A stretch of DNA of 64,000 bases from positions 27,642 through 91,641 of the forward strand of contig JACKQE010000016.1 of NCBI GenBank assembly GCA_024233005.1, written 5' to 3'. A model generated the notes under the pieces. It had not been told where the DNA came from. It ran no database searches and saw only the letters and a list, made by a program, of their open reading frames with translations. The first letter of the stretch is position 1. The number at the start of each line of letters is the position of its first letter. The DNA is from Akkermansiaceae bacterium. GTDB lineage: Bacteria > Verrucomicrobiota > Verrucomicrobiia > Verrucomicrobiales > DEV007. Shown here one piece after another: positions 17,208 to 27,094 of the stretch. The translations under genes and the position numbers were made by a program.

Positions 17208-17837
17208 TTACCGCAACCAATTGTCAAGGATGGGCGCGAACCGACTGGCCAGATCGAAGGCAAACCATGCCGCAAGGGCTCCCGCAACCACATCAAGGGT
17301 GTAATGGGCACGTAGAACCAGCACAATCAGCCCTTCCCCAAAGGCAACCAGAATGGCCGCCCCTCCCAACCACCATGGGCCAAAGTGACACATCTGGAGT
17401 GCTCCCAATACGGCGAGTGCGGTATGGCCCGAAAAAAAGAAATCATTCCCCACCTCATAGGTGACCAACAAGGACGGAAAACCAGGATTCCGCCAAATGA
17501 TGCCGGGCGGAGGCGGCAACGTGCAACACAACTGGGTGATTTGGCGGAGTGAAAACACAATCAGCATCCCCAAAAATGGGGCAAAACTGCGTCCAAAGAT
17601 GGAAAAAACCATGAGGGAAAGCCCCAAGGCATCAATACCGAGGGAACTCACAATCAAGGCCCGGTTGGCCGCAGCGGTGTTTTCGTGAAAGAACCGATGC
17701 CAACGTCCGGTCCACTCGTGCACCGCGTCACCAATCTCCCGGGCGCCATTCGCCTTTCTGGCGATGAGGTTTTGACTCCAATACCATACCGCCAAGGAGG
17801 CTAGCACCAGGAGAAGCCGCAAAATAATTGAGCTCAT
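17208..17837 (-). CDS. PAP2_C / sphingomyelin-synthase-like membrane phosphatase or transferase
   Basis: A 209-residue membrane protein with about five or six hydrophobic helices. NDFFFSGHTA (131-140, His138) and RAHYTLDV (176-183, His178 and Asp182) match the catalytic motifs of the sphingomyelin synthase branch of the PAP2 superfamily. The residues form the phosphotransfer His-His-Asp set. In that branch the enzyme moves a phospho-head group between lipids, but a plain lipid phosphatase is equally possible. It lies 114 bases after glnD's start on the same strand. Confidence 0.75.
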   Translation of the reverse strand: MSSIILRLLLVLASLAVWYWSQNLIARKANGAREIGDAVHEWTGRWHRFFHENTAAANRALIVSSLGIDALGLSLMVFSIFGRSFAPFLGMLIVFSLRQITQLCCTLPPPPGIIWRNPGFPSLLVTYEVGNDFFFSGHTALAVLGALQMCHFGPWWLGGAAILVAFGEGLIVLVLRAHYTLDVVAGALAAWFAFDLASRFAPILDNWLR

Positions 17838-17985
17838 GGAGGGGAGGCTAATGGGTGCGGCGGATCCGCGGGGAAACTGGGCCTTCGCACCATCCCCAAT
17901 CCAGCATAAGCGATTCCCATCGCCGGGTAGGATGCTCCTTCTCTCAGATTGACTACCCCTTCCATGTGATGGCCGATGTCTTCAA

Positions 17986-19068
17986 TCAAAGCCTGACCTT
18001 GACGACCCGGTGATTGTAACTGTCCGCGATGTAGAGCCAATTGTCGGGCCCCACACAGACACCGTGTGGCCGATTCAGCTCCCCTACCCCGGTGCCTTTT
18101 TTGCCAGGGGTTCCTGCGAGAAGCCAGAGTTTGCCAGTTATCGGATCAAATTTCCGAATGGTGTGATTCTCCGCATCCGCGATGTAAACGTTGCCCTGCG
18201 AGTCTGTACAGGCATTTTTCGGACCATTCATTTGCGCCTGCAAGGCCTCCCCCCCATCCCCACCTGCTCCTTTGGCACCCGTGACATTGATGACGGTGGT
18301 GATTTTCTGGGAACGATCGATTTTGAACAAGGCATTACCTTCCCTCGACACAATGTAAACCGTGCCATCCGGAGCCACCGTCACTGCCCGGGGGCTTGGA
18401 ACCGGAGTCTCCGTGGCCAGTGCCCCTTGAATCAGCGGTCCCTTTTTTCCGTTGCCGGCCACCAACTGTATTCGCCCCGTTTTTAGATCGACCCTGCGCA
18501 CTCTGGCATTCTCCAGATCCGCCAAATACAGCTGTGACTCATCCGAAGTCAGATAGCAGGAGTAAATCCCAGAATTGCTGGCGTCAACGGCAGGACCGTC
18601 ATCGCCCGAGTAACCACGCTGACCGGTTCCCGCAAGGGTTGACACCATTCCAGTTTGTCCATCCACCCGCCGGACCCGCTGGCTCCAAGTCTCTGCCAGG
18701 AGCAGATCCCCGTTCCGCAGAACGGCAAGATCGTGCATGCCACTGAACAAGGCTTCTCCCACTTTGCCCCCATCTCCGCCGGACTTGCCGGAACCACGAT
18801 TGGACTTGAGGTAAGAGCCACCAATAAAGGTCTGTTTTGTTTCCCCTTTGCCCAGCCTGAAGAGGCGGTTTCCCTCTTCAAATTCCACGCCGTAGAGAGT
18901 GCCGGTCCCGTCAAAGCCCACTCCAAACACAGTAAAAACCGGCTCCGAGACCGGTGCGCCGAGAAGAATGGTAAAATCCTGGTTGGCAACCGGGATCTGT
19001 GCGTGGACAGGTCCCGCCAACCAGGACAAGCCGGCGAGCGTTAGAATCGTAGACTGGATCAGCTTCAT
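17986..19068 (-). CDS. Exported NHL-repeat protein
   Basis: A 360-residue predicted beta-propeller with a signal peptide (MKLIQSTILTLAGLSWLAGPVHA). Repeated units of the type LYLADLENARVRRVD, VYIADAENHTIRKFD and LYIADSYNHRVVKV are classical NHL blades, interleaved with LAGTGQRGYSGDDGPA. Such proteins are common in PVC bacteria and probably bind carbohydrate or protein ligands outside the cell, but the function is unknown. The ATG at 19068 gives a better signal peptide than 19086. Confidence 0.85.
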   Translation of the reverse strand: MKLIQSTILTLAGLSWLAGPVHAQIPVANQDFTILLGAPVSEPVFTVFGVGFDGTGTLYGVEFEEGNRLFRLGKGETKQTFIGGSYLKSNRGSGKSGGDGGKVGEALFSGMHDLAVLRNGDLLLAETWSQRVRRVDGQTGMVSTLAGTGQRGYSGDDGPAVDASNSGIYSCYLTSDESQLYLADLENARVRRVDLKTGRIQLVAGNGKKGPLIQGALATETPVPSPRAVTVAPDGTVYIVSREGNALFKIDRSQKITTVINVTGAKGAGGDGGEALQAQMNGPKNACTDSQGNVYIADAENHTIRKFDPITGKLWLLAGTPGKKGTGVGELNRPHGVCVGPDNWLYIADSYNHRVVKVRL

Positions 19069-19150
19069 GCAGAAAAGCTTTGCCATACTCCCCCGGTGAG
19101 GTCAATGCCGCAACCACGCTGCCGCTGCAGCCTTACCGTTTCCAGACCAA

Positions 19151-19870
19151 TCAGAGTTCCAGCACATAGCCCACTCCGTGCACCGTTCGCAGCAGACCGG
19201 AGGCCTGTCCGGAATCGCCCAGTTTTTTTCTCAATTGGGCCACGCACTGGTCAAGGGTCCGGGTGGTTCCGAAATAACGGACTCCCCATACCGCATCGAG
19301 AATGGCGTCACGGCTTTTGACCTCGCCACGGTGGGCATGCAGGTATTTCAAAAGATCCATCTCTTTGGGCGTCAGCCGTTCCGAGGTGCCATCAGGTTGA
19401 AGCACTTCGTAGGTTCTCTCGCTGATCCGGACCGGGCCGATCAAAAATCCAGTCGAAGCCGAAACGTTCTGGGGCGTCTCACTGCCATGCCCGGACCGCC
19501 GGAGCAACGCTCTGACCCTGGCGACCAACTCTCGAACCCCAAAAGGTTTGGTGACATAATCGTCGGCACCGGAGTCAAATCCTACCACCTTGTCCATTTC
19601 CTGGCCTTTGGCGGTCAACATCAATACCGGAACCCGGCAGCCTTCTTTCCGCAATGCAGAGCAAATCTCATAACCGCTTCTCCCGGGCAGCATCACGTCC
19701 AGAATGATCAAATCGGGTTTGGCCTCCCCAATGGCCTGCCCAACCCTGTCCCCCCGGTCGCAGGTTGCAATTGCAAAGCCCTCCGCAGAAAAGACTTCTC
19801 CCAATCCAAAGCGGATGCTGGGATCATCTTCAACAATGAGGATTTTGGCAATTTGGGAAAGCTCACTCAT
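19151..19870 (-). CDS. OmpR/PhoB-type response regulator
   Basis: A 239-residue regulator with a receiver domain (Asp58 as phospho-acceptor in ILDVMLPG, Thr86, Lys108 in TKPFG). A C-terminal winged helix reads LTPKEMDLLKYLHAHRGEVKSRDAILDAVWG, ending in RTVHGVGYVL. The start overlaps the stop of the histidine kinase gene by four bases (ATGA), so the pair is translationally coupled and should form one signalling system. The target genes are not visible. Confidence 0.93.
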   Translation of the reverse strand: MSELSQIAKILIVEDDPSIRFGLGEVFSAEGFAIATCDRGDRVGQAIGEAKPDLIILDVMLPGRSGYEICSALRKEGCRVPVLMLTAKGQEMDKVVGFDSGADDYVTKPFGVRELVARVRALLRRSGHGSETPQNVSASTGFLIGPVRISERTYEVLQPDGTSERLTPKEMDLLKYLHAHRGEVKSRDAILDAVWGVRYFGTTRTLDQCVAQLRKKLGDSGQASGLLRTVHGVGYVLEL

Positions 19871-21831
19871 GTTTGTTCCTGGTCTTGATTTTCAGCGCAA
19901 ACCACCGTGTCGGCCAAGGCCGGCAAAGTAAGTAGAAAACAACTGCCTCCTCCATCCCGGGGCCGGTAAATCAAATCTCCCCCATGTGCCCGGGCGATTT
20001 GCCGGGCCAGCGTCAATCCCAAACCGGAGCCTTGAATGCCATAGCTCAGGGAATCGTCGATCCGGAAAAACTTTTCAAAAATCTTCTCAGCATGGCGGCG
20101 GGGAACCCCCGGTCCTCGATCCTGGACCGCAATTTCAATGGTGCAAGAGGCTTTGCCTTGGGAAACTTCCACCTCCAGTTCGCCTCCTTCAGGTGCATAC
20201 TTTTCAGCATTGGAGACCAGATTGTCCAGAATCCGGGAGATGGCATCAGGATCCGCCTCCACGCAAGGATAGTCCAAGGAATCGACTCTGCAGGAGACTT
20301 TCAAGCCGGCCGCTTCCGCGCGGAACCGGCACGTTTCAATGGTCTGAGAAACCAACCGGCCCAGGTCAAAAATTTCCCTTTGGTAGCGCGCCTCGCCACG
20401 CTCCATCCGGGCAAAACTGAGCAGGTTCTCAATCAACCGACCGAGACGTGAAGCCTCCCGTGAGATCACGGCGGCGTAGCCTGTGCGTCGCGAAGGATCC
20501 AATTGGCCTGCCTGCCCCAGCATCTCTGAAAACATGCGGATGGAAGTCAGAGGGGTTTTCAGTTCATGACTGACATGACTGACGAAATCGGTTTTTTGGC
20601 GAGCGAGTCTCATTTCCCTTCCGATATCACGAAAAATAAAGAGACTCCCCAGCATGATGGCCAGCACCAGTACCGGAGTCAGGACCCAGATGGTCAGTCT
20701 TACTAAATGAGCCGTGCGTTGAACCGCAAGTGGATCCAGAAGATACGCTGCGACCTTCCAACCGGGCAGGCTTTCGCCCAATGAAGTCGAAATCAGGGGA
20801 TTTGACCAGTCGGGAACAAAGCCAACATGAGTGCGCCCCACGACGTCGCCTCCCGCATCGAGGAGCGCCAAAAAAACTTCCGACGCTCTTGGGCCTTCTC
20901 CCGCGCGCCGGACAAGTTGTGCCAAATCCTTTCGAAGTTCTGTGACATTGAGTTCCACCCAAAAGAACCGCCCCGGCACTGCGGAATGCTTCCTCCATAG
21001 CAGCAAATGCAGACCGTCATCGAGATACCTCCCCACCTGACCTTCCGACCTCGATTCCAGAACGGGGCGGATTCCTTGCGGGGAAATCTCCTTTCCAAGG
21101 TTGAACTTTTCCTGTGCGGCTTCCCCTTTGGAGACACTCCAAGTTTCCCGGTCACTGTCGAGAGGTTCCCGCGCTTCGGCCATCTGGCGCTGGGCATACC
21201 CCAGTGTTTGCATCTTCCCGGTGGAAAGATTGACACGCCGTTCCGGTTGGGAGGCGCCAACCGGCGCGAACTCCAATGCAGGCGCGAGGAAAAACTCCAC
21301 ATCCGCCCCACCGTTGAACATGCCCATGTTATTAAGAAAGAATTCCTTGAGCCGGGAATCTTTTTCATCCAGTCGGGGAGATTCCCAAGTGCCCGTTTCT
21401 GAGATCACGCAGCCCAAAGAAGCCTGGGGCCAGCGGGCCCTCACCAGATCGTCAAACCCTGCCACCAGGGAGTCAGGGCCGTTTTCCTGCAACAGTTGGT
21501 CAAAAAGTTGCTGATAATGCCGACGAACTTCAATCATGAATGAATTCACGTCCTGAGCCAAATCATCAGAAGCTCCTTGGTGCAAAAGCATCCGTTGGCG
21601 CTGGACAGAATTCTCCTGCTCATGCAATGAACGAACGGCCAGTACCGCCAACAACAGGCTGGGCCCTAGTACGGCTAACAACAGAATGACGGCCAGTTTC
21701 TTCACATCGTGGTCTTTGGGACCTGTCATGGGGTCCGGGACCACGATACGCGCTTTCCCGGATGACTTCATCCTCTCTTGCTGATCGAAAATGTCGGGAG
21801 CGTTTCCACTGGCAGCCCGATCATGAGGCAT
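19867..21831 (-). CDS. Membrane sensor histidine kinase
   Basis: A 654-residue kinase. Membrane helices lie at about 43-66 and 377-400 and enclose a periplasmic sensor region of about 310 residues of no recognised family. The H-box FVSHVSHELKTPLTS places the phospho-His at 422. The ATPase domain shows DNLVSNAEKYAPEG and the G-box GIQGSGLGLTLARQIARAHGG. A start at 21771 (MKSSGKAR) is an alternative. It is partnered with the overlapping response regulator gene. The signal is unknown. Confidence 0.9.
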   Translation of the reverse strand: MPHDRAASGNAPDIFDQQERMKSSGKARIVVPDPMTGPKDHDVKKLAVILLLAVLGPSLLLAVLAVRSLHEQENSVQRQRMLLHQGASDDLAQDVNSFMIEVRRHYQQLFDQLLQENGPDSLVAGFDDLVRARWPQASLGCVISETGTWESPRLDEKDSRLKEFFLNNMGMFNGGADVEFFLAPALEFAPVGASQPERRVNLSTGKMQTLGYAQRQMAEAREPLDSDRETWSVSKGEAAQEKFNLGKEISPQGIRPVLESRSEGQVGRYLDDGLHLLLWRKHSAVPGRFFWVELNVTELRKDLAQLVRRAGEGPRASEVFLALLDAGGDVVGRTHVGFVPDWSNPLISTSLGESLPGWKVAAYLLDPLAVQRTAHLVRLTIWVLTPVLVLAIMLGSLFIFRDIGREMRLARQKTDFVSHVSHELKTPLTSIRMFSEMLGQAGQLDPSRRTGYAAVISREASRLGRLIENLLSFARMERGEARYQREIFDLGRLVSQTIETCRFRAEAAGLKVSCRVDSLDYPCVEADPDAISRILDNLVSNAEKYAPEGGELEVEVSQGKASCTIEIAVQDRGPGVPRRHAEKIFEKFFRIDDSLSYGIQGSGLGLTLARQIARAHGGDLIYRPRDGGGSCFLLTLPALADTVVCAENQDQEQT

Positions 21832-22009
21832 TTCGGCGGCTGGTTTGTCAGACGATGGTAAAACGGTTGTAAAGAATTTGTGAACTCAGACTCCAAAAAA
21901 ACCATTCCGAACCTTGGATGGAGAAATTCAACCTTCTTGCCCCGATTCGATGTTTGCATTCCCGCGAAAGGACGTCTCTCTTGAGGATCACACCCTCGAC
22001 AACTCATTC

Positions 22010-23548
22010 ATGGAAATAAATCCATTCATCGAAGATGACCAGCGGGTCAAAAACCGCCCTCAGGCGTGCACTGTTGTCATTTTTGGCGCTTCCGGTGACC
22101 TTACCCACCGCAAATTGGTACCCGCCATCTACAATCTGATGGTCGAGGGTGAATTGCCAGCCGGCCTCAAAGTCATTGGTTTTGCTCGCAGGGAAAAATC
22201 AGATGAGGTGTTCCGGAAGGATTTGGAAGTCCTCAATCAAAAGGTTTCACGATCCGGCCACAATGCCGGACTCTGGGAGAAATTTGCCGGCTCGATATCC
22301 TACCATCCGGGGGAGTTCCAAGATGTGGCCGCTTATGAGTCCCTGCGCACCCGGCTGGATGCGGAAGCCGCCGCTGGAGGCACGCCGAACCGTCTCTTTT
22401 ATTTGGCATCGGCACCGGAGGCTTTCGATGACATTCTCCTCAATTTGAAGGCATCCGGTCTGAATGAACCTTTTCAGGGAGGATGGAGCCGCGTCATCAT
22501 CGAGAAGCCATTCGGCAAGAATTTGCCCACCGCAAAGCACCTGAACAAGGTCGCCAATGAAGTCTTCCCGGAACGGGACACCTACCGGATCGACCACTAC
22601 CTCGGCAAGGAAACCGCCCAGAACATCATGGTTCTGCGGTTCGCCAATGCTATTTTCGAACCCCTTTGGAACAACCGTTGCATCGAGCAGGTGCAGATCA
22701 CATGTGCCGAAAACCTTGGCATGGAAGGCGGCCGGGGAGGATATTACGACAACGCCGGCGCACTGCGCGACATGGTGCAGAACCATCTGCTGCAATTGCT
22801 CAGTCTCATCGCCATGGAGCCGCCCACCGACCTCAGCGCCGACGGGGTCCGCGATGAAAAAGTGAAAGTCCTCCGCTCCCTCCGTTCACTCAACGGACCG
22901 GAAGCAGTTGGAGCCAGTGTGGTGAGGGCTCAGTACACTGCGGGCACCGTCCAGGGGACCGAAGTGGTCGGCTATCGTCGGGAAGATCGGGTCAATCCGG
23001 GGTCACTCACTGAAAGTTATGTCGCTCTTCGGATTTTCATCGATACGTGGCGGTGGGCCGGGGTTCCCTTCTACATCAGGATGGGAAAACGATTGCCCAA
23101 AAAAACCACGGAAATTTCGATTCATTTCCGAAGACCTCCCGCTGTACTCTTCAATGCCCCCGCAGTGGCAGCAGGTGCCGCCGACAACGTACTCGTGATC
23201 CGCATTCAGCCGAACGAGGGCATTTCCCTGCGCATGCAGTCAAAAATGCCCGGCCCTTCGTTGCGACTTGAGCCGGTAAAAATGGACTTCCAATACAGCA
23301 CGTCGTTCGGAAAATCGAGTCCGGAAGCCTATGAACGTCTCCTCTTGGATGCAATGGCGGGCGATGCCACCCTGTTCGCGCGCCGCGATGAAGTGGAGAA
23401 TGCCTGGACCTTTGTTGATTCCATTGAGGACGCTTGGCACAAGTCGGAGAATCCGCCGAAGATGGCGGAATATTCCGCAGGCTCTTGGGGTCCCAAAGAA
23501 GCGGATGCGCTTCTGGCCCAGGATGGAAATTCGTGGCGACGTCTCTAA
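22010..23548 (+). CDS. zwf: Glucose-6-phosphate 1-dehydrogenase
   Basis: The enzyme oxidises glucose-6-phosphate to 6-phosphogluconolactone with NADP and opens the oxidative pentose phosphate pathway. The 512-residue protein has the coenzyme motif GASGDLTHRK (26-35), EKPFG (165-169) and the substrate signature RIDHYLGKE (193-201). Upstream in-frame ATGs at 21914 and 21950 would add 20-32 residues without similarity, so 22010 is preferred. The OpcA gene follows after 12 bases, forming an operon. It is divergent from the histidine kinase gene. Confidence 0.93.
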   Translation: MEINPFIEDDQRVKNRPQACTVVIFGASGDLTHRKLVPAIYNLMVEGELPAGLKVIGFARREKSDEVFRKDLEVLNQKVSRSGHNAGLWEKFAGSISYHPGEFQDVAAYESLRTRLDAEAAAGGTPNRLFYLASAPEAFDDILLNLKASGLNEPFQGGWSRVIIEKPFGKNLPTAKHLNKVANEVFPERDTYRIDHYLGKETAQNIMVLRFANAIFEPLWNNRCIEQVQITCAENLGMEGGRGGYYDNAGALRDMVQNHLLQLLSLIAMEPPTDLSADGVRDEKVKVLRSLRSLNGPEAVGASVVRAQYTAGTVQGTEVVGYRREDRVNPGSLTESYVALRIFIDTWRWAGVPFYIRMGKRLPKKTTEISIHFRRPPAVLFNAPAVAAGAADNVLVIRIQPNEGISLRMQSKMPGPSLRLEPVKMDFQYSTSFGKSSPEAYERLLLDAMAGDATLFARRDEVENAWTFVDSIEDAWHKSENPPKMAEYSAGSWGPKEADALLAQDGNSWRRL

Positions 23549-23560
23549 CCGAACACATCC

Positions 23561-24640
23561 ATGACCGCCCCTCAGGAAATACCGGGATTGGCAGAACTCG
23601 GCAAGGAGGTCCCCATCGGGGACATCGATCAGGAACTCCGCGAATTTTTCGCGACCGACGAAACCGTGACGAAAGCCTCCCTGCTCAACCTCGCGGTCTA
23701 TTCGGAGCAATCCGACGCCTTGGCCACCAATCCCCCGATTATCAGAGAATTGACCCGGGAAAACGCGTGTCGCTCGCTCCTCGTGCTGTCTCTTCCCGGG
23801 CCGGAACGGAGTGTCCGCGCCTGGGTCGAAGCCCACTGCCATCTCACCGAGGCCGGAGCAAAGGCCGCCTGCTCCGAACAGGTCAGCTTTCTCCTCATCG
23901 GAGGCAGTCCCAGTCTGGTGAGAAGCATGATCTTCTCCAACACCGATTCGGACCTGCCGTTGGTGCTCTGGTGGCAGGGAGAAATATCGGAGGTTTTTGA
24001 AGAAAGACTTCACGCCAGGATCGACCGGTTGATTTTTGACAGCGCCCAGTGGGCCTCTCCGACGGCTCCATTATTCCGGCTTTCCGCGAGTCTGAAAGAA
24101 GGCGCCAGATTCGTTCCTCACGACCTGAGTTTTACCAGGGGCAGTGCCCTAAGAGCCTGTTTGGCGGCCTGTTTCGAGGAACCCAGAGCGCGGGAAGCCC
24201 TGCCCCAGCTGGATGCCATCGAAATCCGGCATAGCCCAGGACAACCAGGGTTCATGGCCGCCCTATGGCTGATCACCTGGATCACTCATCGTCTCGGTTG
24301 GACCCTTCAAGGCTCAGCCTCTATCCATGGGACCTATCTATTCCGTTCCAAAAACGGCAGGGCGGTGGAAGCCCATCTCATCTCAACCCCCGACAGCGGA
24401 CCCGCATTGGTTGGATTGAAAACCTGGGGTGCGGGCTTTGTTTTTGAAGCATCTTTGGATGATGATCAGGACTATTGGAAATTGCTGATTCAGTTTGATA
24501 CGCTCCAACAGGAAAGCCTGTTCCCGGCACGTTCCCAAACCCCGTGCGGGCTGTTGGGGGAAATCCTTGGGCGAGCGGGACGAAACCGGTCTATGATCGA
24601 GGCGCTCCCCAGACTGAGGGAACTGCTCGTGAGCAACTGA
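23561..24640 (+). CDS. opcA: Glucose-6-phosphate dehydrogenase assembly protein OpcA
   Basis: A 359-residue protein of the OpcA family, which binds G6PDH and raises its activity in cyanobacteria and actinobacteria. Family-like segments include VYSEQ, CRSLLVLSL, EQVSFLLIGG and PLVLWWQGE in the first 145 residues. Its position directly behind zwf is the conserved arrangement and supports the call. No signal peptide or membrane segment is present. It is convergent with the lipoprotein gene at 24648. Confidence 0.85.
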   Translation: MTAPQEIPGLAELGKEVPIGDIDQELREFFATDETVTKASLLNLAVYSEQSDALATNPPIIRELTRENACRSLLVLSLPGPERSVRAWVEAHCHLTEAGAKAACSEQVSFLLIGGSPSLVRSMIFSNTDSDLPLVLWWQGEISEVFEERLHARIDRLIFDSAQWASPTAPLFRLSASLKEGARFVPHDLSFTRGSALRACLAACFEEPRAREALPQLDAIEIRHSPGQPGFMAALWLITWITHRLGWTLQGSASIHGTYLFRSKNGRAVEAHLISTPDSGPALVGLKTWGAGFVFEASLDDDQDYWKLLIQFDTLQQESLFPARSQTPCGLLGEILGRAGRNRSMIEALPRLRELLVSN

Positions 24641-24647
24641 ACACGTT

Positions 24648-25175
24648 TCAGGTTCCCGGTGGAAGGAGAACGCTTTCCTGACTCGGATCAAGCACCGGCG
24701 CGGGGGTCGGGATCGGCGAATCATCAACCACCGGCTTGGGTGCGGAAGGAACCGTGGCACTTGGATGGCGGACCCCGGGACCTTCGACCAACAAGTGGGT
24801 GATTTGACCAGCGGATCCTTGGAAGGTCATTTCAAGATCGTAGAATCTGGCGATCGCTTGGAGAAGTTCCCGGCGCGATACATTGGCCGAGGCATAATGA
24901 AACAATGGAGCTCCCACTGGTAATCCCCGCAAATCACATTTCAGCTCGGAGATCGGCTCCTGTTGAAAAATTAGCTCCGGGGTCATATTGCGGTATTCCG
25001 CCTCGAATCGCTCATCCATCCATTTGGCCATCACGGGATCGTCGGTGGACAGAAAACCCGGTCCGGTAGGGGGAATGGCCGTAGGAGTTTGACGCGGCCC
25101 CGTGGAACCACTCTCCGGACCGCAGGATGCCAATCCCAAGCCAAGGAGAATCAGCTGTATTGTCTTCCAATTCAT
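24648..25175 (-). CDS. Lipoprotein of unknown function
   Basis: A 175-residue protein with a lipoprotein signal ending at Cys18 (LASC). A Pro/Thr-rich linker follows, then a small domain of about 45-135, then a Pro-rich tail. The segment VSRRELLQAIARFYDLEMTFQG recalls the short STN domain of secretins and TonB receptors, but this is a weak resemblance. No function can be assigned. Confidence 0.6.
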   Translation of the reverse strand: MNWKTIQLILLGLGLASCGPESGSTGPRQTPTAIPPTGPGFLSTDDPVMAKWMDERFEAEYRNMTPELIFQQEPISELKCDLRGLPVGAPLFHYASANVSRRELLQAIARFYDLEMTFQGSAGQITHLLVEGPGVRHPSATVPSAPKPVVDDSPIPTPAPVLDPSQESVLLPPGT

Positions 25176-25255
25176 GGGGGGCGGGAAACCAAGCGTTCTT
25201 ACGCCTGGGCTTATTCATTCAAAGAAGCCGACAATACACCCTGAAGGCAGACTTG

Positions 25256-25969
25256 TCATTGTCCTCCTTTTCCTTGGCCGTAATAGGCCCCGGGACCGTG
25301 CTTGCGGAGGTAATGCTTTTGCAGCAGGTGATCCGGCAGCTCCTGGTGACGATGTCCGGCCAACTGCCAGGTCCCGATTGCCATTTGGCAGCACACTTCA
25401 AGGGCCACGGAATTTTTCACGGAATCCATCGCTGTTTTTCCCCAGGTGAACGGCGCATGGTATTTCTGGAAGCAGGCCGGCATGGCTATGGGATCAATCC
25501 CTTCCTGGCGAAAACACTCCACGATGGCGCGACCGGTATTGGATTCATAATCCTCCGCCACTTCATCGGGAGTCAATTCCCGCACCACCGGCACCGTGCC
25601 ATAAAAATGATCGGCGTGAGTAGTGCCTAGACAGGGGAGCGCCACCCCGGCCTGCGACAGCATGACCGCGTGCCCACTGTGGGTGTGGGTGATACCTCCG
25701 ATGGCTTCAAATTCGCGGTAGAGAATCCGGTGGGTCGGTGTGTCTGAGGAGGGATTCAAGGTACCTTCGACCACGGCGCCCTCCAAATCAAGAATGACGA
25801 GATGTTCAGCCCGCAAGTCTGCGTACGGCATTCCACTGGGCTTGATGACGAACCAGCCACGATCCCGGTCTAATCCGGAAACATTTCCCCACGTGAGCTT
25901 CACCAATCCTTCGGACTCGAGCAACAGGTTGGCACGGAGAACTTGGTCACGGAGATCAGGCAGCAGCAT
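25256..25969 (-). CDS. L-ribulose-5-phosphate 4-epimerase (class II aldolase family)
   Basis: A 237-residue zinc enzyme. TWGNVSG, KPSGMPYADL, SSDTPTHRILYREF, THTHSGHAV and GTTHADHFYGTVPV are the diagnostic AraD segments and include the zinc-binding His-x-His. The epimerase converts L-ribulose-5-phosphate to D-xylulose-5-phosphate, feeding the pentose phosphate pathway. In-frame starts at 26005 and 25981 also exist, and MLLPDLRDQV at 25969 fits family length. No other arabinose genes are nearby, so a related pentulose-phosphate substrate is possible. Confidence 0.85.
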   Translation of the reverse strand: MLLPDLRDQVLRANLLLESEGLVKLTWGNVSGLDRDRGWFVIKPSGMPYADLRAEHLVILDLEGAVVEGTLNPSSDTPTHRILYREFEAIGGITHTHSGHAVMLSQAGVALPCLGTTHADHFYGTVPVVRELTPDEVAEDYESNTGRAIVECFRQEGIDPIAMPACFQKYHAPFTWGKTAMDSVKNSVALEVCCQMAIGTWQLAGHRHQELPDHLLQKHYLRKHGPGAYYGQGKGGQ

Positions 25970-26025
25970 GGTTGGGATCATGCCCCATGCCCCTGACAGG
26001 TTCAATCCTCAAGGCGTTGATCCCT

Positions 26026-27006
26026 TCAAATTTTACCCAGCGCCCGCCAGGCGCACCGTCGGACCATTTGGCGGGAGATTTTGACTTTGGTGTCCAAAGC
26101 CCCCTCCCCGGCCTGATCGAGCAATTGCAAAGTTTCTTCAGCCAAGAGGGCCGGAAGGAGAGTGGCCCATCGCACACGCCCCCATGGCAGGTGCCGGGCG
26201 TATTCCTTTCCGGCGCCGACCCATTCCTGTGCCTTGATCCGCCAAATTTCTGCGACGCGCCCCAAGGCATGCCTGTTGTGAGGACCTTCGTCGTTCCAGC
26301 CTGCCATCAGCAGAGAAGGACGGGGCAGATAACATCGCCCTCGCCCAAGGTCCTCCCCGAGATCTCGCAGAATGTTTACCAACTGCAGTCCCTGACCGTA
26401 TCTCCTCCCCAAATCCCGCAATCGTTCTGCTTTCTCTGCTGAAATGCCCACCCCGCTGTCCAAACCCACTCGGGTCCAAAACTCGCCAACACAACCTGCC
26501 ACGCGGTAGGTGTAGAGCTCCAGAGCGGCATCACTGCCGACGCGCGCGGAGGGGCCGGGAGTTTGTTCAAACGTTTCCACATCCCACTTCTGCCCTTGAA
26601 TGATGGTTGTCACGACAGCCTGAACGGCCTCGCGATGGGGTACTTCCAGTGCGGAAACCAAGGCGAGGATTTGAGGGAGTCGCTCCAGCAGGGCCTTTTC
26701 GCCCTCGTGGCTTTGCCTTGGTCCAATCGCGCGCGCCAAGCCTGGCAGGCCATCGGGTGAAATTTCCTTTACGGCGGCTTCCATTTGATCCAACCAGGCG
26801 AGGCGCTCCGCAGGAGGCAGATTGGTTGTATCAGCCACGGTATCTGAGGCCCTGGCCAACAGGTACCCCAACGCCACCGGCTCCTGCATCCGCTTCGGGA
26901 GGAAGATGATCGAGAGATAGAAGGACCGGGACACGTCCTTCAGAATCCTTCTCAATTCATTGGAACGGGTCCGCAAAGAAGGCGTGGTCGGAACCCAAAA
27001 CGGCAT
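26026..27006 (-). CDS. Squalene/phytoene synthase family protein
   Basis: A 326-residue head-to-head prenyl synthase that condenses two C15 or C20 prenyl diphosphates. The first Asp-rich motif is DTVAD (55-59) and the second is NILRDLGED (211-219, Arg214, Asp215, Glu218, Asp219). YTYRVAGCVGEFW is also typical. SFYLSIIFLP near the N-terminus is shared by both subfamilies, so squalene versus phytoene cannot be decided. No carotenoid desaturase or hopanoid cyclase gene is in the window. It lies between araD-like and oxidoreductase genes on the same strand. Confidence 0.88.
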   Translation of the reverse strand: MPFWVPTTPSLRTRSNELRRILKDVSRSFYLSIIFLPKRMQEPVALGYLLARASDTVADTTNLPPAERLAWLDQMEAAVKEISPDGLPGLARAIGPRQSHEGEKALLERLPQILALVSALEVPHREAVQAVVTTIIQGQKWDVETFEQTPGPSARVGSDAALELYTYRVAGCVGEFWTRVGLDSGVGISAEKAERLRDLGRRYGQGLQLVNILRDLGEDLGRGRCYLPRPSLLMAGWNDEGPHNRHALGRVAEIWRIKAQEWVGAGKEYARHLPWGRVRWATLLPALLAEETLQLLDQAGEGALDTKVKISRQMVRRCAWRALGKI

Positions 27007-27094
27007 GACCCAAGCCTAGCATGTTCCGATGGGGTCCGCCACACCAGCGCAGTTCGGCAGACGCCATGGCGTGGTTGTTTTCACGCGGAAGGTG

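Noticed and set aside
15975..17315. 446-codon open frame antisense to glnD
   Set aside because: It lacks any family pattern and mirrors the glnD coding sequence, which has intact motifs on the other strand.
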